From the NCBI RefSeq assembly GCF_011320115.1, contig NZ_JAANOZ010000012.1, positions 1-64,000 on the forward strand: 64,000 nucleotides of DNA, written 5' to 3'. The translations under genes were made by a program, and so were the position numbers. The notes beneath the pieces were generated by a model, which saw only the letters and a list, made by a program, of their open reading frames with translations, did not search any database and was not told the origin of the DNA. The DNA comes from Croceibacterium segetis (GTDB lineage Bacteria > Pseudomonadota > Alphaproteobacteria > Sphingomonadales > Sphingomonadaceae). Below, piece by piece: positions 32,973 to 41,566 of the stretch. Within the stretch, counting starts at the first letter, position 1. Each line of letters opens with the position of its first letter.

Positions 32973-33875
32973 CTACTTGCGCGGATAGTCTGCCGCGTTG
33001 AGCACCCAGCCCGGCATATCCGAGAAATCCTCCCGCGGCGGCGAGAAGATGTCGACCAGAACGTTGTTCTCGGGATCCGATGGCGCCGAGGTGTGGATCA
33101 CCTTGGGAGGGATCACGCAGACCGAGGGCGATGCGCAGCGTTCGTGCTCGTCTTGACGCCAGTCATGCTGGTTGGCCGTCCACGGCCAGCGCAAGTGGTG
33201 CATGTACCAGCCTTCCAGCGCGAGTGAGCATTGCTCAAAATCGTCGTGGTGGTGCGGCGAGAGCTTGGTCACGTCGCGCGGGCCCTGCGGCGGAAAAATG
33301 TTGACCATGAAGGTGGTGCAACGGAAAATCTTGCCGAAACGCCCTTCCTGGTCCGGCACGTCGAGGGAATAGCTGCGAATCTTCCAGCCGCCGGTCGGGT
33401 CGGGCCAGAGCTGGAACGGAGGCACCTGCGGATGCGGCCCGGCGTAGTTGCCGGCATTGTCGACCTTGGCTGTCACATCGGCCGATTGCGCCGTAATCAG
33501 GCGCACGATGCGTCCGCCAGCTTTGCAGGTCACGCGGCTGTCGCCCGGCGGGATCATCGTGATCGTGTAGCCCGGCACCTCGACGGTTTCGCCGTTCGCC
33601 TCCACCGTGGCGGCCATGTTCTCGTCATGGAGCAGGAGCACGTATTCGTCGACTTGGCCCTTGCGCTCAAACACCGCGCCGGCTTCGACCTCCGAGTAGC
33701 AGACGACGAAATTCTGCCCGCGGGTGTACCAGTTGCGCTGACCCTCGCCCGTCTCTTGCGGCGCACCGGCGTAGAACCGGCCGTAGCTGGACGCGCCGAA
33801 CGCGGAGATCGGCCCCGTGCCGCCAGCCGCGGTTGACAGGCGGGAGCGGGGGTCGTCTGCTTCGTACATCGTCAT
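32973..33875 (-). CDS. Cupin-domain protein
   Basis: The 300-aa protein has two cupin-like halves. The second contains LSPHHHDDFEQCSLALEG and, later, VIPPKVIHTSAP, matching the two metal-binding cupin motifs; the first half has VDEYVLLLHDENMAATVEA. A metal-dependent isomerase or dioxygenase-like role is possible. Its ATG overlaps the stop of the aldolase gene (TAATG), so the two are translationally coupled. Confidence 0.75.
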   Translation of the reverse strand: MTMYEADDPRSRLSTAAGGTGPISAFGASSYGRFYAGAPQETGEGQRNWYTRGQNFVVCYSEVEAGAVFERKGQVDEYVLLLHDENMAATVEANGETVEVPGYTITMIPPGDSRVTCKAGGRIVRLITAQSADVTAKVDNAGNYAGPHPQVPPFQLWPDPTGGWKIRSYSLDVPDQEGRFGKIFRCTTFMVNIFPPQGPRDVTKLSPHHHDDFEQCSLALEGWYMHHLRWPWTANQHDWRQDEHERCASPSVCVIPPKVIHTSAPSDPENNVLVDIFSPPREDFSDMPGWVLNAADYPRK

Positions 33876-34642
33876 TACTCCTTAGGCGCTGCCCGTGTGG
33901 CGCTCGCCGCCTCGGCGACGGCTCGGCCGAACAGCGTGGTGTCATTGCTGACCATGACCAGCGAAAAGCCCATCTCCAGGTGCTCACGCGCATCCCGCGG
34001 CGTTGCGACGGCCACGCCCGAGAGGATGCCCGCCTCCCGGGTTGCCTTCAGGACGCGGGCAGTCAGGTCCCTCACCGCCGGGTCGCTCGTCGGCATACCG
34101 CTCGACAGGAACAAGTCGCCATGGCCGATGAAGATGCCGTTCACGTGATCGAGGCCGGCAAACTCGGCGGCGCGTTCGAGCGATGGCCAGTCCTCGAGCT
34201 GGATCATCCGCAGGGCTTCATCGCCGGCGCGAAGATAGTCCGGCAGCGCCATCAGGCCCCACCGGCCCGCCCGCGAAGTGGCGCCCAGGCCGCGCTCTCC
34301 CTTCGGCGCAAAGACCATTCGCCGGGTGAGCGCGTCGGCGATGGCGGGGCTCGTGACCCGCGGCACCAGCAACCCGTCGGCGCCGCCGTCGAGTAGCGGC
34401 TGGATGGTCGTGCCGGTATGGTCGGGCAGTCGCACCAGCGCCGCCATGCCCATCGCCTGGGCGGCGAACACCAGCTCGACCGCCCGTTGCAGCGTGTGCG
34501 GCGCGTGCTCCATGTCGATCACGACGAAATCGAACCCGGCGTGGCCGAGCAATTGCACCGTCTCCAGCGACGGTATCTTCACCCAGGTCCCGAGCAGGCC
34601 TCTGCCGTCGGCGGCGCGAACTCGGGAAATGACGCTTGCCAC
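33875..34642 (-). CDS. HpcH/HpaI-family aldolase
   Basis: The 255-aa enzyme has the class II pyruvate-aldolase pattern: LGTWVKIPSLETVQLLGHAGFDFVVIDMEHAP, LLDGGADGLLVPRVTSP, GERGLGATSRAGRWG and NGIFIGHGDLFLSSG. Such enzymes split 4-hydroxy-2-keto acids to pyruvate or oxaloacetate and an aldehyde using a divalent metal. It is followed at once by the cupin gene and preceded by an alpha/beta-hydrolase. It would serve a late cleavage step in the catabolic pathway. Confidence 0.88.
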   Translation of the reverse strand: MASVISRVRAADGRGLLGTWVKIPSLETVQLLGHAGFDFVVIDMEHAPHTLQRAVELVFAAQAMGMAALVRLPDHTGTTIQPLLDGGADGLLVPRVTSPAIADALTRRMVFAPKGERGLGATSRAGRWGLMALPDYLRAGDEALRMIQLEDWPSLERAAEFAGLDHVNGIFIGHGDLFLSSGMPTSDPAVRDLTARVLKATREAGILSGVAVATPRDAREHLEMGFSLVMVSNDTTLFGRAVAEAASATRAAPKE

Positions 34643-34654
34643 GCCCGCCGCTCC

Positions 34655-35689
34655 TCAGAAGCCGTTCTTCTCGAGCCAGACGAACAGCAGCCTGGCGACC
34701 TGATCGTTGTTCATGTCGGCAAACGGGATGTGCGAGTTGCCGTGGAGCCCTGCGTCGGTGAGGCGCAGAATTTCGACGCGCCCGCCACGGTCGTTGACCG
34801 CCTTGGCGAACTTCAGGCTGAGGTTGTAGAAATCCTGCCAGCCTTTCGAATCCTCGATATGGTCTCCCCAGACCAGCTGGATCGGGATCTTCGTGAGTCT
34901 GGCGAACTCCGCCTCCGATACATAGACCGGGCCGAACGGCCCTTCCTTCATCTTCGGCTCCGTCGTATCGGGCAAAACGTAGCCTGGATCCTCGTAGGCG
35001 ACGATTCCCTTGACGTTGTCGCTCTTGAGCCGGGTCAACAGCGCGCGGAAGCCGCCGGCCGAATTAGTCAGCAGGACCGAAGGGCCGATTCGGTCCATCG
35101 CCTTGGCAGCGGCGTCGGTTTCGAGCTGGGCATTCCTGACCGTGTCGAATTCGTCGTAACGCGCGCGGTTCGCCTGTTCCAGCGCCGCCGGATCATCCGA
35201 CGGAAACTGCTCGCCCGGCCAGAACTCGCCGAACTTCGGCCCAAAGCGCCAGGCGCCGAAATTGCCTTGGTCGCGGCCGACTTGCGCTTTGTAGGTGTAA
35301 TCCTCACAGCCCCAATTGGCGCGGCCGACCCGCGGTCCGTCCCACACGTAAGTGGGATAGCCGGCACGCAGAAGCTTGGTCTGATAACCCTCGCCACCGT
35401 CCCACCGGCGTTGCCACACAGCGGCGCTGGAGCTGTGCCACAGGAATAGCGCTGTAGGCCTTTCGGCGACCGGAATCTCGTATTCGACGTGCCCGTGGTC
35501 GCAGACGAGCGAGGACTTGTCCGGATCGCCGAGCACTTTGCCGCCAGCTTCAAACGATCCTTGCCGCGCGATGGCGACGGCACCGTTCGGAAGGGCGGCA
35601 CCGCTAGCCGTCGCGCAGCCCGCCAGGAAAATGAGGCCGGCGCACGCGATGGCCGAGCGGAATCGCGCGATTTCAAGTCCATGGGTCAT
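34655..35689 (-). CDS. Alpha/beta-hydrolase lipoprotein
   Basis: The start at 35689 gives 344 aa with a lipoprotein signal (LAGC, Cys25). The hydrolase fold is visible in TALFLWHSSSAAVWQRRWDGGEGYQ, the nucleophile elbow LLTNSAGGF (Ser210), QLVWGDHIED with a probable acid, and AGLHGNSHIP with the catalytic His. The longer upstream frame was rejected because it is antisense to the IclR gene. It may hydrolyse an ester at the cell surface before import. Confidence 0.78.
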   Translation of the reverse strand: MTHGLEIARFRSAIACAGLIFLAGCATASGAALPNGAVAIARQGSFEAGGKVLGDPDKSSLVCDHGHVEYEIPVAERPTALFLWHSSSAAVWQRRWDGGEGYQTKLLRAGYPTYVWDGPRVGRANWGCEDYTYKAQVGRDQGNFGAWRFGPKFGEFWPGEQFPSDDPAALEQANRARYDEFDTVRNAQLETDAAAKAMDRIGPSVLLTNSAGGFRALLTRLKSDNVKGIVAYEDPGYVLPDTTEPKMKEGPFGPVYVSEAEFARLTKIPIQLVWGDHIEDSKGWQDFYNLSLKFAKAVNDRGGRVEILRLTDAGLHGNSHIPFADMNNDQVARLLFVWLEKNGF

Positions 35690-35817
35690 TTGCGCGCGAT
35701 CCTCTCCGTTCTGTCCCATTGTGACGGCAAGCGCGGTTGCGTCTTGCTCCAAAGGGCTGCGAGTCGTGCGTTCACCGCACCCCCGACGACGCGATCCGCA
35801 TCGCGGTCGCCTCCCTT

Positions 35818-36597
35818 TCACATGGCAAGCAGTGCGGAAATCTCCGCCGCCGCCGTCTGCAGGGCCTGGACAAGCTTTTTCGGCGGCTCCACCGGGATGA
35901 ACTGGATCGAATCCATGGCTGATACCATCGCTACCAGATCGCCGCGATGGTCGCGCACCGGGGCGCTTACGGCGTTGATGCCGAGCACGACCTCCTCTGG
36001 TGCGTCCGCCCAGCCGAGCGCCTCGACTTTCGCCAGATCCTGCTGGAGTTTGAGCGGGTCGGCGATGGTCAATGGAGTGAAACGGGTGAGCTTTCCATGA
36101 GGCAGGCTGCCTTCTCGCCTGATTTGCTCGACCAGCAGCAGCTTGCCGGCAGCCGTGCAATGGAGCGGGATTTCCTGGTTGAGCTGAACGGTGATCCCCA
36201 CGAGCGCCTTGCCCGGCATGCTCTCGACGATCGAGACACTGTCACCATAGACCAGTGAGAGGTTGAAGCTGTGGTCGAACTCCTGGTGCAACCGGCGCAA
36301 TATCGGCCGCGAGAGTTCGATGAGACCATCATCCGCCGACTGGCCGATCACCCGCGTCAGCGCGAGCAACCGCGGCCCGCGGGCATATCGATCGCTCCCG
36401 TGGCGCTGGACCGCATATCCAAGGGACACGAGGGTGCGCAGGTGACGAAACACGCGGGGCTTGCTGGTTTCGGTCTCGCGCGCGATCTCGGACACGCCGA
36501 GGTCCTCGCGGCTGGCCAAGAGCTCGAGCATTCGCAGTGCCACGCGCGCTGCACGGACCCCGTCACCCGATGCGTTGCCGTCGGGCTCAGACATCAT
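35818..36597 (-). CDS. IclR-family transcriptional regulator
   Basis: The 259-aa protein has the N-terminal winged HTH (LGVSEIARETETSKPRVFRHLRTLVSLGYAVQ) and the C-terminal IclR effector domain (PLHCTAAGKLLLVEQ, GWADAPEEVVLGINAVSAPVRD). IclR proteins often control aromatic-acid catabolic operons; here the genes on the same strand (hydrolase, aldolase, cupin) are the likely targets. The start could be either of two adjacent ATGs. Confidence 0.9.
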   Translation of the reverse strand: MMSEPDGNASGDGVRAARVALRMLELLASREDLGVSEIARETETSKPRVFRHLRTLVSLGYAVQRHGSDRYARGPRLLALTRVIGQSADDGLIELSRPILRRLHQEFDHSFNLSLVYGDSVSIVESMPGKALVGITVQLNQEIPLHCTAAGKLLLVEQIRREGSLPHGKLTRFTPLTIADPLKLQQDLAKVEALGWADAPEEVVLGINAVSAPVRDHRGDLVAMVSAMDSIQFIPVEPPKKLVQALQTAAAEISALLAM

Positions 36598-36880
36598 CCA
36601 CCATCGGGCGGCAAGCGAACTGAAAGGTCATCGTCCGCCACATGATCGCCATCGGCACGATGATCAAGGTAGATAGAGACTCAGGCGGCGGCGTGCGTGC
36701 GGCTCACGTCCTCGCGAAGAGATTTTGCCTAAAATGAGATTCGACGCGCACCGGCGCATGAACCCGGTCCCGTGATCAGCCTGGCGGCCAGTCGTGGCCG
36801 GAAGCCGACTGCCTGCTTCGAATGCAGCTTGTGCTAAAGCAGACGATGCGCGTCTCGCCAGTTGACTCGTAGCCAGACGT

Positions 36881-36955
36881 GAAAGGCGGGGCCGTAGCCC
36901 CGCCCTTATTTGGTGCAGTCAAGCTGCTTGTTAACAGCTGGCTCGCGATTTCTGA
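36881..36955 (-). ncRNA. tracrRNA of the type II-C CRISPR-Cas9 system
   Basis: The minus strand starts at about 36955 with TCAGAAATCGCG-A-GCCAGC, which differs by only one base from the plus-strand CRISPR repeat over its first 17 bases. Further G-U-compatible pairing gives roughly 24 bp of duplex with a crRNA read from the minus strand. Next come a small hairpin GCAG-CTTGA-CTGC (36927-36915, the nexus) and the GC-rich terminator. A sigma-70 promoter with exact 17-bp spacing lies directly upstream. Length is about 75 nt. It diverges from cas9, whose start is 84 bp away. Confidence 0.88.
36885..36904 (-). terminator. Intrinsic terminator of the tracrRNA
   Basis: On the minus strand an 8-bp stem GGCGGGGC/TACG/GCCCCGCC is followed by TTTC. 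This is the usual 3' end structure of II-C tracrRNAs. The T-run is short. Confidence 0.75.
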
Positions 36956-36961
36956 GCGGTC

Positions 36962-36990
36962 ATAATACTGAACTTCCATCACAAAGTCAA
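36962..36990 (-). promoter_or_regulatory. Sigma-70-type promoter for the tracrRNA
   Basis: TTGACT (36990-36985) and TATTAT (36967-36962) are separated by exactly 17 bp on the minus strand. Initiation 5-9 bases downstream falls at the start of the anti-repeat. Of the 441-bp gap 36598-37038 this, the tracrRNA and the cas9 ribosome site explain the right half; the left half (36598-36880) shows nothing recognisable. Confidence 0.75.
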
Positions 36991-37038
36991 TTGCCGGAAC
37001 ACCCTCCGCTTGCCACAATGCCGGCAGGAGGACGCATC

Positions 37039-40000
37039 ATGAGACGACTTGGCCTCGATATCGGCACCAACAGCATCGGTTGGTGCTTGATCGAAGATGG
37101 CAGCCGGATTGTCGACGTTGGCGCGCGCATCTTCAGCGACGGACGGGACCCCAAGTCTGGCGCATCGCTGGCAGTAGATCGACGAGATGCGCGGGCAATG
37201 CGGCGCCGCCGGGACCGTTATCTCGGAAGACGCACAGCTTTTTTGAACGCGCTAATCGTGCACAAGTTCATGCCCGCCAACGCCGACCAGGCCAAGTTAA
37301 TTACCGAGCGCGATCCCTATGACCTGCGCAAGCGCGCACTAAACGAGCGGCTCGAGCCTTACGAGATCGGTCGCGCGCTGTTCCACCTTAACCAGAGGCG
37401 CGGTTTCAAATCTAACCGGAAGACCGATCGCAAGGGGAAGCCGGGCGAGGAAGGAAAGATCGCCAGCGGAGCCAAGGCGCTTGATCAGGCTATAGCCAAG
37501 GTGGGTGCCGACACCCTTGGGCAATTCCTCGCGAACCGCGAAGCCAAGCGTGTGCGGCTCGACAGCGAGAACCAGGAATACGATTTCTATCCGCAGCGGC
37601 GTCATATCGAATACGAGTTCGGTCGTATCTGGGAGGAGCAGGCGAAGCACCATCCCGTGCTTCTCACCGATACGGCACGGGCGGCGCTTCATCGCATCCT
37701 TTTCTTCCAGCGCCCGCTGAAGGAGCAGGAGGTCGGCTATTGCACGTTCGCGGGTTTGAGCGGCGTACCAGCCGACGAGCGGCGGTTGGCCAAAGCGCAC
37801 CCCCTGTTCCAGCAACGGCGGCTTTATGAAGAGGTCAACCAGCTCCGCATCGTCTCGGCCGGCGCGGCCGACCGGCCACTCACGCGCGATGAGCGCGATG
37901 CGCTGATCCTCAAACTCCAGGATAAGAAGAAGGTCAGTTTCCAGTCGCTGGCCAAGGTCATCGGGCTCCATGAAGACGAGCGCTTCAACAAGGAAAGCGA
38001 GAATCGCAAGGACTTGATCGGCGACGAAGTGCGGGCTGAGCTCAGCGACAGGAAGCGCTTCGACACACGCTGGCTGCATTTCGGCCTCGACGAGCAGCTG
38101 CGCGTACTCGACCGGCTGCAGAACGACGAGAGCCCGGAAACACTGCTCGCCTGGCTCAAGGCGGAATACGGGCTCGACGACGCGGCCGCCGAGACCGTCG
38201 CCAATGCCGACTTGCCGGAGGGTTATGGGCGCTTCGGGCTCACGGCAACAAGGCGCCTGCTCGATGCACTCCGCGCCGACGTCGTCACATACGACAAGGC
38301 AGCCGAGGCAGCCGGGTTCCATCACAGCGATCATCGTACCGGGGAGGTACTCGATCAGCTGCCTTACTACGGCGAAATCCTCACCCGCGAGATCGCGCCC
38401 GGCAAGGAAGAGTATGGCGATCCGCTCGAGCGGCGCTATGGCAAGATCACGAACCCCACCGTGCATATCGGCCTTCGCCAATTGGAGAAGCTGGTCAACG
38501 CCGTGATCGCCGTCCACGGCCGTCCGGACCAGATCGTGGTAGAGCTGGCGCGCGAATTGAAGCTCAATGAGAAGCAGAAAGACGAGCACAAGAAGCGCAT
38601 CAAACAGGAGACCGATGCAGCCATCGCGCGGGGCAAAAAGCTCGCCTCGGAAGGCTTCCTCGACACCGGCGCCAACCGAATGCTGCTCCGGCTTTGGGAG
38701 GACCTCAGTCCAGCCAACCCGCTCGACCGCCGCTGCCCCTATTGCGGCCAGCCAATTGGCATCCGCCAGCTTTTCTCCGGCGAAGCGGACGTCGACCACA
38801 TCATCCCCTATTCCCGCTCGCTCGATGACAGCGCAGGCAACAAGGTCGTCGCGCACCGCAGCTGCAATCGCGCCAAGGGCAACAAGACGCCTTGGGAACG
38901 CTGGGGCCATGATGAGGACCGCTGGGACACCATCAGCGCCCAAGTCGCCCGCCTACACAAGTCAAAACAGTGGCGCTTCGGACCCGACGCCCTGCGGCGA
39001 CTGGAGCGCGAGGGCGGCTTCCTCGCTCGCCAACTCACCGACACGCAGTACCTCTCGCGCATCGCGGGCAAGTATCTGCGCAGTCTCTATCCGACAGCAC
39101 AGGACGGCCGCGTGGATGTCATTCCGGGTCGTATGACCGCGATGCTGCGGCGGCTATGGGGCCTCAACAGCCTGTTGCCCGACCACAACTACGTCGAGAA
39201 TGAGCACAGCAACGCCCCGAAGAACCGGCTCGATCACCGTCACCATGCCATCGACGCGGCGGTGGCGGCGGTGACGACCCTTGATCTCATGCAGGAAATC
39301 GCCCACGCGGCCAGCCGAGCAGAAGATAAGGACCTCGACCGCCTGTTCGAGAACTTGCCGCAGCCGTGGGAAGGCTTCCGCGAGGAGCTGGGAGAAAAGC
39401 TGGCGCGCGTCACCGTCAGCCACAAGCCGGATCACGGACGTAAGAGTCGACCCTCGAAGGATCGCGACGTGACGGCAGGTCGCCTGCACAACGAAACCGC
39501 TTACGGTTTCACCGGCGAGTTCGCTGCGGATCGGAAGACGCCCATTGTCGTCCACCGCGTGCCGCTGATGAGCCTCAAGCCGGGCGACTTGACGGACCCA
39601 AGCCGCATTCCCGACGAAACGCTGCGCAACGCGCTCCGCGCCGCGACCCATGATCTTTCAGGTAAGGACTTCGAACAAGCGCTGGCTCGCTTTGCTCAGG
39701 AGCACCCTGTGTTCAAAGGAGTCCGGCGCGTGCGGGTGCGCGAGCCGCTCACGGTCATTCCGGTTCGCGACCGGACGGGCCGGGCCTACAAAGCCTACAA
39801 GGGCGATTCAAATGCGCGCTACGACGTGTGGCGCTTGCCCAATGGAAAATGGGTCCACGACATCGTTTCGATGTTCGACGCTCATCAGCCTGACGCCGCC
39901 GAGCGTCGCCCTCACCCCGCCGCCAAGAAGGTACTCAGCCTTCGCCAGAGCGATTTGCTGGCTGTCGAGCGCCACGGTGGGGCGATTGAAATACTGAGGG

Positions 40001-40203
40001 TCGTGAAGTTCTCGACCAATGGAAGCCTGGCGCTCGCGGCGGCCAATGAGGCTGGTGCCCTGAAAGCCCGCGATGCCGCCCCGGCCGACACGGACCCGTT
40101 CAAGTACGTTTACGCCACCGGTGGCAGCCTCAAGAAAATGAAAGCCCGCCAGGTCCGTATCGATCCGCTTGGCCGCGTGTTTGATTCCGGGCCGCGCGAG
40201 TAG
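37039..40203 (+). CDS. cas9: CRISPR-associated endonuclease Cas9, compact type II-C
   Basis: The ATG at 37039, preceded by AGGAGGA, gives 1054 aa. RuvC-I is MRRLGLDIGTNSIGW with Asp7; the arginine-rich bridge helix follows (RRDARAMRRRRDRYLGRR). RuvC-II is IVVELAREL with Glu502. The HNH domain has CPYCG, DVDHIIPYSRS with His587, and HRSCNRAKGNK. RuvC-III is HRHHAIDAAVA with His735, His736 and Asp739. The C-terminal PAM-interacting region ends RIDPLGRVFDSG. All catalytic residues are present and the frame is open, so both strands of a target should be cut. Size and cas9-cas1-cas2 order without csn2 or cas4 place it in subtype II-C. Confidence 0.97.
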   Translation: MRRLGLDIGTNSIGWCLIEDGSRIVDVGARIFSDGRDPKSGASLAVDRRDARAMRRRRDRYLGRRTAFLNALIVHKFMPANADQAKLITERDPYDLRKRALNERLEPYEIGRALFHLNQRRGFKSNRKTDRKGKPGEEGKIASGAKALDQAIAKVGADTLGQFLANREAKRVRLDSENQEYDFYPQRRHIEYEFGRIWEEQAKHHPVLLTDTARAALHRILFFQRPLKEQEVGYCTFAGLSGVPADERRLAKAHPLFQQRRLYEEVNQLRIVSAGAADRPLTRDERDALILKLQDKKKVSFQSLAKVIGLHEDERFNKESENRKDLIGDEVRAELSDRKRFDTRWLHFGLDEQLRVLDRLQNDESPETLLAWLKAEYGLDDAAAETVANADLPEGYGRFGLTATRRLLDALRADVVTYDKAAEAAGFHHSDHRTGEVLDQLPYYGEILTREIAPGKEEYGDPLERRYGKITNPTVHIGLRQLEKLVNAVIAVHGRPDQIVVELARELKLNEKQKDEHKKRIKQETDAAIARGKKLASEGFLDTGANRMLLRLWEDLSPANPLDRRCPYCGQPIGIRQLFSGEADVDHIIPYSRSLDDSAGNKVVAHRSCNRAKGNKTPWERWGHDEDRWDTISAQVARLHKSKQWRFGPDALRRLEREGGFLARQLTDTQYLSRIAGKYLRSLYPTAQDGRVDVIPGRMTAMLRRLWGLNSLLPDHNYVENEHSNAPKNRLDHRHHAIDAAVAAVTTLDLMQEIAHAASRAEDKDLDRLFENLPQPWEGFREELGEKLARVTVSHKPDHGRKSRPSKDRDVTAGRLHNETAYGFTGEFAADRKTPIVVHRVPLMSLKPGDLTDPSRIPDETLRNALRAATHDLSGKDFEQALARFAQEHPVFKGVRRVRVREPLTVIPVRDRTGRAYKAYKGDSNARYDVWRLPNGKWVHDIVSMFDAHQPDAAERRPHPAAKKVLSLRQSDLLAVERHGGAIEILRVVKFSTNGSLALAAANEAGALKARDAAPADTDPFKYVYATGGSLKKMKARQVRIDPLGRVFDSGPRE

Positions 40204-40217
40204 CTGGAGCGCGCGGG

Positions 40218-41151
40218 ATGGACCGGATCGTCGATATCGCCACTGACGGCCAGCACCTGTCCATCCATCGAGGGTTCCTGATCGTCGAGCGCGAGCGCGA
40301 GGAGATCGGCAGGGTCGCGCTCGATGACATTCATGCCGTCATCGTCCACGCCCGTGGCGCCACCTGCAGCCAATCTGGTCGCCGGCCTTGGCGAACGAGG
40401 CGCGCCAATCGTGTTCTGCGGCTCGAACCATTCGCCGATCGCGGTGACGCTGCCGCTTGAAGGCCACCATGCCCAGAACGCGCGGATGCAGGCCCAGCTC
40501 GCCGCTTCCAGACCTCTAGTAAAACAGCTCTGGCGCCGGATCGTTGGCGCCAAGATCGAAATGCAAGGATCGCTGCTGGCCGCGCGCGGCATCGCCGGCG
40601 CCGAGGCGTTCCCGTTCATGGCGCGCCGGGTCAGCTCGGGCGACAAGGAGAATCTGGAGGCCCAAGCGGCACGGCGGTATTGGCCGCTGCTGATGGGCCT
40701 GGACTTCCGGCGCGATCGTGACGCGGACGGCGTCAACTCGCTTCTTAACTACGGCTATGCCATCATGCGCGCGACCTGCACCCGGGCCGTTGTGGCCGCG
40801 GGCCTGCATCCCACCCTCGGCATCCAGCATTCCAATCGCGGGAATGCCTTCGCCCTCGCCGACGATCTGGTCCAGCCCTTTCGCCCGCTCGTCGATGCAC
40901 TTGCCCGGAACATGGTATACGAAGGAATCGAAGCGCTCGATCCGCCAGCCAAGAGCCGGTTCGCGCGGCTGATTGCCTTCGATCTCAGAATTGCGGGCGA
41001 AGTTTCGCCGGTATCGGTCGCCGCGGCGCGCCTCGCACAATCGCTCGCCCGCGCGTTCGAAACCGGCCATGCCGACCTGATATTATTCGAGCCACCCACT
41101 CCCATCGAATGGGCCGCTGCAGGCCGTCTCGATGACAGCAGCGAGCCATGA
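40218..41151 (+). pseudogene. cas1: CRISPR integrase Cas1, frameshifted
   Basis: The N-terminus (MDRIVDIATDGQHLSIHRGFLI, ALDDIHAVIVHARGATCS) reads in one frame to about 40370. From GCC at 40369 the protein continues in another frame: ANLVAGLGERGAPIVFCG, HHAQNARMQAQLAASRPL and onward to 41151. Family spacing suggests two bases are missing at 40368-40371. Beyond the break the catalytic residues look intact: LEAQAARRYW (Glu), GIQHSN (His) and ALADDL (Asp). No slippery heptamer is visible at the break. Cas1 is required for spacer acquisition, so adaptation is probably lost. Its end overlaps cas2 by 4 bp. Confidence 0.85.
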
Positions 41152-41495
41152 TCGCGAGCGATCTGGCTCATTTGAGCGGATATCGGCTGATGTGGATCTT
41201 CGTGATGTTCGACCTGCCCGTGAGCACCAAGAAGCAGATGCGCGACGCCGCAAAGTTTCGCGAATTCCTGCTCGATGAAGGTTTCGAGATGAGCCAGTTC
41301 TCGGTCTATGCTAGATTCTGCAACGGCAAGGTCGCCTACAAGTCCTACCTCAAGCGGATCGAGATGAGACTGCCGGAAAAGGGCTAGGTCCATGTGCTCA
41401 CGTTCACCGACCGACAGTATGAAAGCGTCGTCCGATTCGCGAGCCAGCGGCGCAAGCAGCCGCGCAGGAATCCCGACCAGCTCGCCATGTTCTAA
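41148..41495 (+). pseudogene. cas2: CRISPR protein Cas2 with an in-frame amber codon
   Basis: The ATG at 41148 begins a Cas2 reading MWIFVMFDLPVSTKKQ (metal-binding Asp in FDLPV) and MSQFSVYARFCNGK. It stops at TAG (41385-41387) after 79 residues. The same frame continues beyond with VHVLTFTDRQYESVVRF and RRNPDQLAMF before TAA at 41495, which is the normal Cas2 C-terminus. TAG replaces the codon usually encoding Lys in the G-K-VH-LTFTD motif, a single-base change. The lost part forms the last beta-strand used for Cas1-Cas2 assembly. Confidence 0.85.
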
Positions 41496-41566
41496 TTATA
41501 TCTGGCGGAATGTGCTGGCCGGATGTTCCGATTTCCTGTTTTTCACAGCAGGTTATCGGGCCATCC

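Noticed and set aside
36910-37038. Longer Cas9 start 43 codons upstream
   Set aside because: The extension crosses the anti-repeat region and lacks homology; the ATG at 37039 has AGGAGGA and begins the RuvC-I motif.
37339-38943. 534-aa minus-strand ORF
   Set aside because: It is antisense to cas9, has low-complexity composition and no recognisable domain.
40360-40380. Programmed ribosomal frameshift in cas1
   Set aside because: No slippery heptamer or downstream stem was seen, and cas2 has an independent lesion, so mutation is simpler.
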